NCBI GenBank assembly: GCA_002723085.1
Contig: PBNK01000038.1
Location: 1-54,579, forward strand
Reading direction: 5' to 3'
DNA from: Crocinitomicaceae bacterium
Lineage (GTDB): Bacteria; Bacteroidota; Bacteroidia; Flavobacteriales_D; Parvicellaceae
DNA: 54,579 nucleotides
The notes beneath the pieces are model-generated. The model was given only the letters and a program-made list of their open reading frames with translations, made no database searches and was not told where the DNA came from. The number at the start of each line of letters is the position of its first letter. Positions within the stretch are counted from its first letter, which is position 1. The position numbers were made by a program, and so were the translations under genes. Of this stretch, positions 25,328-32,050 are shown in pieces.

Positions 25328-26035
25328 TTAAAAAAAGCTGTTTCTATTCTTATTCCAATACAATACTAATAAAATGCCAATAAGTGCTCCTCCTAAATGC
25401 GCAAAATGTGCAACATTATCATTAGGATTGTTAGCCACCCCAAGATACAATTCAATAGCAGCGTAGCCAATTACAAAATATTTAGCTTTTATTGGTATTG
25501 GAGGGAACAGAAGCATTAATTCAGTATTTGGAAATAAATATCCAAATGCAGCAAGCAATCCAAATACAGCTCCAGATGCACCCATCATTGGAATATGATA
25601 CATTCCAACAAACTCGTTGTAAGTTGGGTTGTAATATTGAACAGGACCATTCTGAATAAGTTGTACAACAATGTCATCAGGCAATGATGATTCAAGAGAA
25701 ATAAGCCTGATATAATTTACTGTAAGATGTAAAAATGCAGCTCCGATTGCTGTTATAAAATAGTAAGTTAAAAACCTTTTAGGACCCCAAATTTTTTCAA
25801 GTTGTGATCCAAAAATGACCAAAGCAAACATATTGAAAAAAATATGCGGAATGTTAGCATGCATAAAAAAGTGAGTAGCCAATTGCCATGGTTTAAAAAA
25901 GTCTGATGAAATTGGATATAATGAAAAATAATAATCAAATGTTGAAATCATGTTTTGAGCCACAAAAAACAAAAGATTTATGATCAATAAATTTTTGACC
26001 ACATCGGGCATATTTTTAAACAATTGACCAAACAT
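25328..26035 (-). CDS. Rhomboid intramembrane serine protease (235 aa)
   Basis: Compact six-helix rhomboid. Catalytic Ser154 lies in MMGASGAVFG and the helix-6 His213 in VAHFAHLGGALIG; THFFMHANIPHIFFNMFAL matches the conserved helix-2 segment. The ATG shares one base with the mutL stop (TAATG at 26033-26037), indicating translational coupling. The downstream rhomboid begins immediately after this gene's stop. Unlike that paralogue, it has no cytoplasmic tail. Confidence 0.93.
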   Translation of the reverse strand: MFGQLFKNMPDVVKNLLIINLLFFVAQNMISTFDYYFSLYPISSDFFKPWQLATHFFMHANIPHIFFNMFALVIFGSQLEKIWGPKRFLTYYFITAIGAAFLHLTVNYIRLISLESSLPDDIVVQLIQNGPVQYYNPTYNEFVGMYHIPMMGASGAVFGLLAAFGYLFPNTELMLLFPPIPIKAKYFVIGYAAIELYLGVANNPNDNVAHFAHLGGALIGILLVLYWNKNRNSFF

Positions 26036-27837
26036 TAATTAAATTTTTGAAAAATTTCATCTTCAGAAATCTCACTTATTATATAATGTCCATGAGCATT
26101 AATAGAAGGCGATTTACATGAAAATAAACAATCCATTAAATGAGTCATTTCTTGATTATTAAGTTTTTTTAATCTGCTTAAAGCATAACCTTTGGAAATG
26201 TTCCATGCTAGGCTTTGAAAAGGTTTTTCAAATTGATTATTTTCATTTTTAATATCTTCAATACAAGATTCAATAAATCCTTTAGGGTCTTTTAATTCCA
26301 TACCTGTTGGTAGACCATTTAGAACTATAGTATTATTCCCAAAATCACTTATATCAACACCTAAATCAGTCAATTCATTAATTATTTCCATGCAAATTAC
26401 ATGATCACCTTCAGATAAGGTGATTTGTTCAGGAAATATTAATTTTTGTGAAGAGGTTTTTTTGTTTTCATAATTATCAATTAAAGTTTCAAAATGTATT
26501 TGTTGGTGAGCCCTGAAAATATCAATTAATAACAATCCTGTTTTTTTTGAAGTAACAATATATCTTGATTTGTATTGAAAACATGAAATTGAATTTGATA
26601 GATTATTTTCAGCAGATTCTTCAAGATTTAAATCTCCTTGTTCAAGTTCATTATTATTTTCAATTTTATCAAATTCGTTTTGAAAATTATCTCTTAAAAA
26701 ATGAATATTTTCTTCAATGTTTTTTTTATTCTCATTGGTTTTAAAAGGATTGTAATACGGGTCAACTTTGATTTTTGGTTCGTATACTTTTGTAGCATCA
26801 GAAATAGGAGGGACGTTGAACGAAGTTTCTTGTTCGAAATCCAATGTTGGTGAAACGTTGTATTTGCCCAAAGAGTTTTTAATGCATGATTGAACTATGG
26901 TATAAATTGCTCTTTCGTCATCAAATTTTATTTCGGTTTTAGTTGGGTGAATATTAATATCAATAGACTCTGTTGGTACTTCTAAATAAATAAAGTACGA
27001 TGGGAATTGATCTTTGCTAATTAAATCTTTAAAAGCCTGATTAATTGCGTAATTTATTGATGAGTTTTTTATAAATCTATTGTTTACAAATAAAAACTGC
27101 TCTCCTCTTGTTCTTTTTGAAAATTCTGGTTTAACAACAAATCCAGATATATTACTGATTGTAGTTTTTTCTTCAATGGGGACTAAACGTTCATTAAATT
27201 TTTTCCCCATTAAATTAACTATTCGTTGTCTTCTATTTGAAATTGGTAGGTCAAAAACAACATGACCATTATTATGCATAGAAAAATGAATTTCAGGATG
27301 TGCTAGTGCAATTCGTTGAAATTCGTCTATAATGTGTTTAGTTTCTACTGCATTTGATTTAAGAAAATTTCTTCTTGCAGGGATGTTGTAAAAAAGGTTT
27401 TTCATTGAAAAACTTGTGCCTTTTTTTGTAGCAACGGGTTCTGTACTTTTTATTTCTGAACCTTCAATAATAATTTTAAGACCTATATCTTCTTTTGTTG
27501 TTCTTGTTTTAAGTTCAACATGAGATACAGCGGCAATGCTTGATAAAGCTTCTCCGCGAAACCCTTTAGAACTAATTTTAAATAAATCTTCAGCTTTCGC
27601 AATTTTAGATGTAGCATGTCTTAAAAAACACATTTCAGCGTCATCTTTATTCATGCCCGTGCCATCATCAATAACCTGTATTAATGTTCTTCCGGCATCT
27701 TTAATAATTAGCTGAATTAAACTAGATTTTGCATCAACAGCATTTTCTAAAAGTTCTTTGACCGCAGATGACGGTCTTTGGATAACCTCGCCTGCAGCAA
27801 TCTGGTTGGCTACATTGTCAGGTAATAACTGAATCAT
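26035..27837 (-). CDS. mutL: DNA mismatch repair protein MutL
   Basis: 600-residue GHKL ATPase that links mismatch recognition by MutS to strand removal. Seen: motif I KELLENAVDA, motif II DDGTGM, motif III TSKI...KGFRGEALSSI and the NIPARRNFLKS loop. The linker (about 330-420) is acidic and low-complexity. At the position of the endonuclease motif DQHA(X)2E(X)4E the protein has LLIDIFRAHQQIHFE (Asp439, Ile440, Phe441), so the Gln-His pair is lost. The end (SCKSPSINAHGHY) retains a divergent C-terminal motif. It may therefore be a non-nicking MutL, by inference. It follows the small membrane protein by 10 bp and overlaps the rhomboid gene by one base. Confidence 0.96.
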   Translation of the reverse strand: MIQLLPDNVANQIAAGEVIQRPSSAVKELLENAVDAKSSLIQLIIKDAGRTLIQVIDDGTGMNKDDAEMCFLRHATSKIAKAEDLFKISSKGFRGEALSSIAAVSHVELKTRTTKEDIGLKIIIEGSEIKSTEPVATKKGTSFSMKNLFYNIPARRNFLKSNAVETKHIIDEFQRIALAHPEIHFSMHNNGHVVFDLPISNRRQRIVNLMGKKFNERLVPIEEKTTISNISGFVVKPEFSKRTRGEQFLFVNNRFIKNSSINYAINQAFKDLISKDQFPSYFIYLEVPTESIDINIHPTKTEIKFDDERAIYTIVQSCIKNSLGKYNVSPTLDFEQETSFNVPPISDATKVYEPKIKVDPYYNPFKTNENKKNIEENIHFLRDNFQNEFDKIENNNELEQGDLNLEESAENNLSNSISCFQYKSRYIVTSKKTGLLLIDIFRAHQQIHFETLIDNYENKKTSSQKLIFPEQITLSEGDHVICMEIINELTDLGVDISDFGNNTIVLNGLPTGMELKDPKGFIESCIEDIKNENNQFEKPFQSLAWNISKGYALSRLKKLNNQEMTHLMDCLFSCKSPSINAHGHYIISEISEDEIFQKFN

Positions 27838-27847
27838 TTAGGCAATA

Positions 27848-28168
27848 CTATTTTTTTGATTGGGTAAGATATTCAAGTAATTCATCAAGTTCATCATAAA
27901 GAAAGAAAAAACCTGCAATTAATAATACAAAAATAACAATCAATCTAGTATTTTCCCAAGATAAAAACCCTATTGGTTTATTTTCTTGTCTTCTGTTAAA
28001 TGAGTTTTTAATTCTGTCAGAGTAATTACTGTCCATTTCATTTTCTAGCTCTTTTTTTCTTTTTTCAATTCTTTCTTTATCCTCGTCATAGTATCTAGCT
28101 GAAAATTCAAATCTTTTATGAGTGGGAAGTTTAAAAAACCTAGATTTAAAAAATGATTTTTGTGACAT
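27848..28168 (-). CDS. Small single-pass membrane protein (106 aa)
   Basis: The N-terminal 70 residues are highly charged and soluble (RFFKLPTHKRFEFSARYYDE). A single transmembrane helix follows at about 76-92 (LIVIFVLLIAGFFFLYDELD) and a short acidic C-terminus. Small proteins of this type occur beside mutL in Bacteroidota and are sometimes mislabelled as a riboflavin synthase subunit; nothing here supports that enzymatic name. Located 10 bp upstream of mutL on the same strand. Function unknown. Confidence 0.78.
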   Translation of the reverse strand: MSQKSFFKSRFFKLPTHKRFEFSARYYDEDKERIEKRKKELENEMDSNYSDRIKNSFNRRQENKPIGFLSWENTRLIVIFVLLIAGFFFLYDELDELLEYLTQSKK

Positions 28169-28203
28169 GATGTAAAGTTAATTTATTAGAAATGATGATG
28201 CAA

Positions 28204-28923
28204 CTAAAAAATAGTATAAAAATTTTTAGTTATTTCTTTGTATTCTTTTGTGTAATCGTGTCTTTCATTATTCTCAATAATTAAATGACTTATTATACAA
28301 TCTGTTTTTGTCTTTGAAAATTCTAAAAGTAAACGATGGCTATTTTTATGTGCTTTAGGTTTTACATAACATTTTTTGGTTAAATGAAGATTACATTTTG
28401 ATGATGATAAAATACATTTTTCTCCTTCTTTAACTGGTAGTATGATAGATGTTTTCCCATTTTCAGATAAGTATTTTAAAGAAAAATTCATTATGTCTAA
28501 ATAGCTTAAAAATTCAGTATGTCTTGCTTTTTTTCTTTCATTATTTTCTGGAGATAGACTGTTTATGAAAAAAGGTGGATTTGAAATTATATGGTCATAT
28601 TTTTTTATTGGAATGAATTTTTTTAGGTTGCATTCATATAGTTGAATTCTTTTTTCCCAAGGACAATTATTAATGTTATTTTGGGCGTCAATACAAGCCT
28701 GATGAGATATTTCAATGGCATCTACAAATGCCTTTTTATTTTTCTGACATTGCATTATGGCTATTACTCCAGTTCCAGTTCCAATATCAATTATATTTTT
28801 TGATTTGTAGGTGTTTGCCCATGCTCCCAATAGAATTCCATCAGTTCCAATTTTCATTGCGGCATTATTTTGATGAATTGAAAATTGTTTGAATTGAAAC
28901 GGTTTGTATGATTTTTCAACCAT
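28204..28923 (-). CDS. trmN6: tRNA1(Val) adenine-37 N6-methyltransferase (TrmN6/YfiC-like)
   Basis: 239 residues. SAM-binding motif I is IDIGTGTGVIAI and the N6-adenine signature is SNPPFF. The N-terminal block FQFKQFSIHQ...MKIGTDGILLGAW is diagnostic of the YfiC/TrmN6 family, which methylates A37 of tRNA-Val. The C-terminus is slightly divergent. It overlaps rimM by 8 bp, so both are likely translated from one message and connect ribosome maturation with tRNA modification. Confidence 0.9.
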   Translation of the reverse strand: MVEKSYKPFQFKQFSIHQNNAAMKIGTDGILLGAWANTYKSKNIIDIGTGTGVIAIMQCQKNKKAFVDAIEISHQACIDAQNNINNCPWEKRIQLYECNLKKFIPIKKYDHIISNPPFFINSLSPENNERKKARHTEFLSYLDIMNFSLKYLSENGKTSIILPVKEGEKCILSSSKCNLHLTKKCYVKPKAHKNSHRLLLEFSKTKTDCIISHLIIENNERHDYTKEYKEITKNFYTIF

Positions 28924-29443
28924 TTGTATAAAGTTCTATTAATCCTTCTGGGATGTCAATAGTTATTTCTTTTTTCTTTTTATTGATTTTAATTAATGTT
29001 TTTTCATTGAAAGGAATTAATACTTCTTTCCCTTCAACTGTTGTTTGAATAATGGTATTATTTGGTATTTCTATAATTTCTTCAATTGAACCAATAAATT
29101 CTTTTTTGCTATTGTAAATTTTAAAATCAATAACATCACGGTTGAAAAATTGATTTTCGTCAAGTTCAGGAACCTTAGATGTGGGAATATACACCTCTTT
29201 TTTGATGAGTCTATCACATTTTTCTAAATCAATATTTTTTAATGATAAAACCAATTGGTCTTCTTTTAATTTTTTAATGTTTTCAATAATAAATGGAGTG
29301 TTTACGCCATTCTGCTTAATCCATATGTTTTTTATTGAGTGATAGTATGATGGATGGTCAGTATCTATATATAACACAACGTTGCCTTTGTATCCGTGTT
29401 TTTTTGATATATAACCTATTAAGAAGAATTGATTGGGATTCAT
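28916..29443 (-). CDS. rimM: Ribosome maturation factor RimM
   Basis: Assists 30S head assembly by contacting uS19. 175 residues with an N-terminal beta-barrel (FLIGYISKKHGYKGNVVLYI) and a C-terminal PRC-barrel (FNRDVIDFKIYNSKKEFIGS; PNNTIIQTTVEGKEVLIPF). The ATG at 29441-29443 lies 2 bp after a T-run belonging to a perfect hairpin, so transcription from rpsP into rimM may be attenuated. The rpsP-rimM order is widely conserved. Confidence 0.95.
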   Translation of the reverse strand: MNPNQFFLIGYISKKHGYKGNVVLYIDTDHPSYYHSIKNIWIKQNGVNTPFIIENIKKLKEDQLVLSLKNIDLEKCDRLIKKEVYIPTSKVPELDENQFFNRDVIDFKIYNSKKEFIGSIEEIIEIPNNTIIQTTVEGKEVLIPFNEKTLIKINKKKKEITIDIPEGLIELYTNG

Positions 29444-29445
29444 AT

Positions 29446-29479
29446 AAAAAAAAGCTATGCATGTTTATCATGCATAGCT
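29446..29479 (-). terminator. Perfect hairpin and T-run between rpsP and rimM
   Basis: Minus strand AGCTATGCATG (29469-29479), loop ATAAA, CATGCATAGCT (29453-29463), then Ts from the stem end through 29446. An 11-bp perfect stem with a T-run of seven to eight fits an intrinsic terminator. It sits 2 bp before the rimM ATG, so it may act as a partial terminator that lowers rimM relative to rpsP. Confidence 0.8.
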
Positions 29480-29504
29480 AATATAAGTTTTAATTAAAAG
29501 GATA

Positions 29505-30278
29505 TTATTTTTCTTTAGAATCTTCTTCTGATTTTTCTTCTGCTTTAGGAGCTTCTTCAGTTGCAGTTTCTTCAGTTGCAGCTTCTTCAGTTGCAGTTTC
29601 TTCAGTTGCAGCTTCTTCATTTGCAGCTTCTTCATTTGCAGCTTCTTCAGTTACAGTTTCTTCAGTTGCAACTTCTGCTTTAGGAGCTTCTTCAGTTGCA
29701 GCTTCTGCTTTAGGAGCTTCTTCAGTTACAGTTTCTTCAGTTGCAACTTCAGCTTCTTGAGTTTCTACAGCAGCGGCAGCTTCAGCTTCTTGAGTTTCTG
29801 CAGCAGCGGCAGCTTCAGCTGCTTGTGTTGCTTCAGTAATTATAGCTGCTCTTGCATCGCTTTTCTCTTTTTCAAGAGCAATAGCTTTATCATAGGCTGC
29901 TTTAGCATCTTTTTCTAAAGATTGAACTTTAGATTCAATTTTTTCAGCTTTTTCTTCCAACCATTTATTAAATTTTTCTTCAACTTGAGCTTCAGTTAAA
30001 GCACCTTTTTTAACCCCTTTTAATAAGTGGTTTTTATAAAGAACACCTCTGTAAGAAAGCATTGCTCTTACAGTATCAGTAGGTTGTGCACCAACACTAA
30101 CCCAGTGAAGGGCTCTTTCAAAATTGAATTCAATAGTTGCTGGATTTGTATTTGGATTGTAACTTCCTATTCTTTCGATGTACTTTCCATCTCTAGGAGC
30201 TCTTGCATCTGCAGTTACAATATGGTAAAATGGTTTTCCTTTTTTACCGTGTCTTGCTAATCTAATTTTTGTTGCCAT
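29505..30278 (-). CDS. rpsP: 30S ribosomal protein bS16 with long repetitive acidic tail
   Basis: Residues 1-85 are canonical bS16 ([53 protein letters not shown]), a 30S assembly protein. Residues 86-165 are a charged helix likely to form a coiled coil ([20 protein letters not shown]). From about 165 to 257 the tail is an Ala/Glu/Thr-rich low-complexity array of pentapeptides such as [20 protein letters not shown] and KAEVA. Total 257 residues compares with about 80-90 in most bacteria; some flavobacterial homologues have extended tails. The tail would lie on the ribosome surface and be strongly acidic. First gene of the rpsP-rimM-trmN6 run. Confidence 0.96.
   Translation of the reverse strand: MATKIRLARHGKKGKPFYHIVTADARAPRDGKYIERIGSYNPNTNPATIEFNFERALHWVSVGAQPTDTVRAMLSYRGVLYKNHLLKGVKKGALTEAQVEEKFNKWLEEKAEKIESKVQSLEKDAKAAYDKAIALEKEKSDARAAIITEATQAAEAAAAAETQEAEAAAAVETQEAEVATEETVTEEAPKAEAATEEAPKAEVATEETVTEEAANEEAANEEAATEETATEEAATEETATEEAPKAEEKSEEDSKEK
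29536..29760 (-). repeat. Array of fifteen 15-bp units in the rpsP tail
   Basis: Consecutive 15-bp units on the plus strand with consensus GCTTCTTCAGTTGCA and variants GTTTCTTCAGTTGCA, GCTTCTTCATTTGCA and GCTTCTGCTTTAGGA. Each encodes one pentapeptide, so gain or loss of units keeps the frame. The first four units from 29551 are two exact copies of a 30-bp pair. A second, looser duplication with a core of about 33 bp follows at about 29752-29820 (Ala/Glu-rich). Confidence 0.9.
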
Positions 30279-30290
30279 ATTAATAGTTTT

Positions 30291-30313
30291 AAAAGGGTCC
30301 TAAACCCGGTTTT
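30291..30313 (-). promoter_or_regulatory. Hairpin in the rpsP leader
   Basis: Minus strand AAAACC-GGGT-TTAGG-ACCC-TTTT forms two 4-bp stems around a CC bulge, 13 bases before the rpsP ATG. GC-rich bases are rare in this region, so it may be a structured leader, perhaps for autogenous control of bS16. This is weak without comparative data. Confidence 0.3.
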
Positions 30314-30449
30314 AGTTAATTCGGCTGCGAATATCTGATTTTTTATTGAATTTAAAAAATGTTATTTGTTTTTATCTTTCAAATTATACATTTTAAAAAA
30401 TCAAATTAAATGTAATTTGAGAAATATATAGTTTTCTTGTGTATAGCTA

Positions 30450-31562
30450 CTAACCTATTAAGTGTAAAATGTAGCCAAGTCCAGCTCCTCCAAATACTAT
30501 CCATATGCTGCTTACTTTTTTAAAGAAATAAGCAACTATGATGCTTAAAACCATTATTGTACAATACTTCCATTCAAAGAGGTATGTGTAGGAAAGTTTT
30601 AATGTTACAGCGATCATAATTCCTACTGCACCCGCATTAATGAACCCTAAGACGAATGACAATAATTTAGACTTTTTGATGAATGGTATAATTCTAACCA
30701 ATATTCCTACAAATAGAAAAGATGGTAAAAACATACCTAAACTAGCATAAATGGCTCCAATTATTCCCTTTAGTTGATATCCAATAAATGTAGCTGTGGT
30801 TAATACAGGCCCCGGTGTGAATTGACCTACAGCTATTGCATCTAGAAGCTCTTCTTTAGTAAGCCACACTAATCTTTCGACCAATTCAGAATCTACGTAA
30901 GCGATTAAAACATAACCACTTCCATAGAGTATTATAGCTATTTTAACAAAAGCCCAAAATATGGAAGTACTTGATATACTTAGTGTAGCTGGTTTGGTAA
31001 ATAAAAGCAATAAAGGAAAAATAGAATTAATTTTTTTAGTGTTGTTTTTAAAAACATGAAAAATTAAACCTAGTAAAGCTGTCCCAATGATTAAAACAAA
31101 TTCATTTATTCCATAAATGGATAATGTCGCAACTATTAATCCAGCAATAATCAGAGTAGTGTTTTTGAATCCTTTCTTTGATAATTTTATTGTGGCCATT
31201 AGAATAATGCCAATTACTGCAGGTTTAATGCCTAGAAAAATTGGTTCGATATTTGGTAAACTTCCATATTTAACGAAAGCAATGGCGAACAATAATGTGA
31301 TCAACACTGCAGGTAGAATAAACGAAACTCCAGCTAAAACTAAACCTATATACCCACCTCTTACATAACCGCATTGCATGGTCATTTGAGTTGAATTTGG
31401 CCCCGGAATAATGTTTGTAATTCCTATTAAATCAAGAAAGTCTTCATGAGTCATCCACTTTCTTTTTTCAATGATTTCTTTTTCCATCATTGCTATATGA
31501 GCAGCAGGACCACCAAATGCAATGCACCCTAATTTGAAGAATACTGAAATTATTTCAAACAT
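30450..31562 (-). CDS. chrA: Chromate-transporter (CHR) family membrane protein, two-domain
   Basis: 370 residues, about ten membrane helices in two homologous CHR halves. The first has FGGPAAHIAMMEKEIIEKRK and NIIPGPNSTQM, the second AVGQFTPGPVLTTATFIGYQ. Family members export chromate, although for many environmental members the substrate is unproven. Located 9 bp after the DUF6428 gene as the last gene of the Na/Pi-DUF6428-CHR operon. That context argues for an oxyanion substrate, but which one is unknown. Confidence 0.9.
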   Translation of the reverse strand: MFEIISVFFKLGCIAFGGPAAHIAMMEKEIIEKRKWMTHEDFLDLIGITNIIPGPNSTQMTMQCGYVRGGYIGLVLAGVSFILPAVLITLLFAIAFVKYGSLPNIEPIFLGIKPAVIGIILMATIKLSKKGFKNTTLIIAGLIVATLSIYGINEFVLIIGTALLGLIFHVFKNNTKKINSIFPLLLLFTKPATLSISSTSIFWAFVKIAIILYGSGYVLIAYVDSELVERLVWLTKEELLDAIAVGQFTPGPVLTTATFIGYQLKGIIGAIYASLGMFLPSFLFVGILVRIIPFIKKSKLLSFVLGFINAGAVGIMIAVTLKLSYTYLFEWKYCTIMVLSIIVAYFFKKVSSIWIVFGGAGLGYILHLIG

Positions 31563-31571
31563 GAGAATTTT

Positions 31572-32042
31572 TTAACAACAACCGCTTTCAGGAGAACAAC
31601 AAGATGAATTATTTTCTAACTCTGATAAAGAAATTTTTGGTTTTACTTCAACAATTCCACATTTATCTTCTGCAAGGCAGTTAGTTGTTTTAGCTGCCAA
31701 CACAAAACTTTCACCATTCAATAAAACATCGTATTTTCCAATAGTTTCATTTTGATATTCTATTTCAATAGGTAAGTCTTCAATAGAAAGTGTTTTTTCT
31801 GCTAATTCAATTATTTCAATTAGTTTATTTGGTTTTAATCTATGACTAAAATCATTGGCATTCCATAATTGAAGATTTATAATTTTTTCTTCACGAACAG
31901 TTCCTCCACAGTCAATGAATTTTTTAGAAATGCATCCAATTTCTGTAATATGGAAATGCTTAGGAATAATTTTTCCATTTTCTAATTGAAAATTTATTGA
32001 ATTAAGTGAACTAACTATATTCTTAAATTGATGTATTTTCAT
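31572..32042 (-). CDS. DUF6428-like protein with C-terminal double-cysteine motif
   Basis: 156 residues, cytoplasmic. The segment PKHFHITEIGCISKKFIDCG and TVREEKIINLQLW match the DUF6428 pattern. The C-terminus ends in SSCCSPESGCC, a metal/metalloid-binding-like tail, with four more cysteines (IGC, DCGG, TNCLAEDKC). From memory, DUF6428 genes in Bacteroidota often sit with arsenic-resistance genes (arsR, arsC, ACR3), but no such gene is here. It lies between a Na/Pi cotransporter (8-bp gap) and a CHR transporter (9-bp gap), so the three are almost certainly co-transcribed. A metalloid sensing or binding role is an inference. Confidence 0.78.
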   Translation of the reverse strand: MKIHQFKNIVSSLNSINFQLENGKIIPKHFHITEIGCISKKFIDCGGTVREEKIINLQLWNANDFSHRLKPNKLIEIIELAEKTLSIEDLPIEIEYQNETIGKYDVLLNGESFVLAAKTTNCLAEDKCGIVEVKPKISLSELENNSSCCSPESGCC

Positions 32043-32050
32043 AATAAAAT

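Noticed and set aside
28169-28203. TTG-N20-TAACTTTA as a promoter for the small membrane protein/mutL
   Set aside because: The -7 box has a mismatch and ends only 4 bp before the ATG, which would require a leaderless message; the region is also short and very AT-rich.
29536-29820. Regular repeats resembling a CRISPR or satellite array
   Set aside because: Units are 15 bp with no unique spacers and lie in frame within rpsP; they encode the acidic pentapeptide tail.
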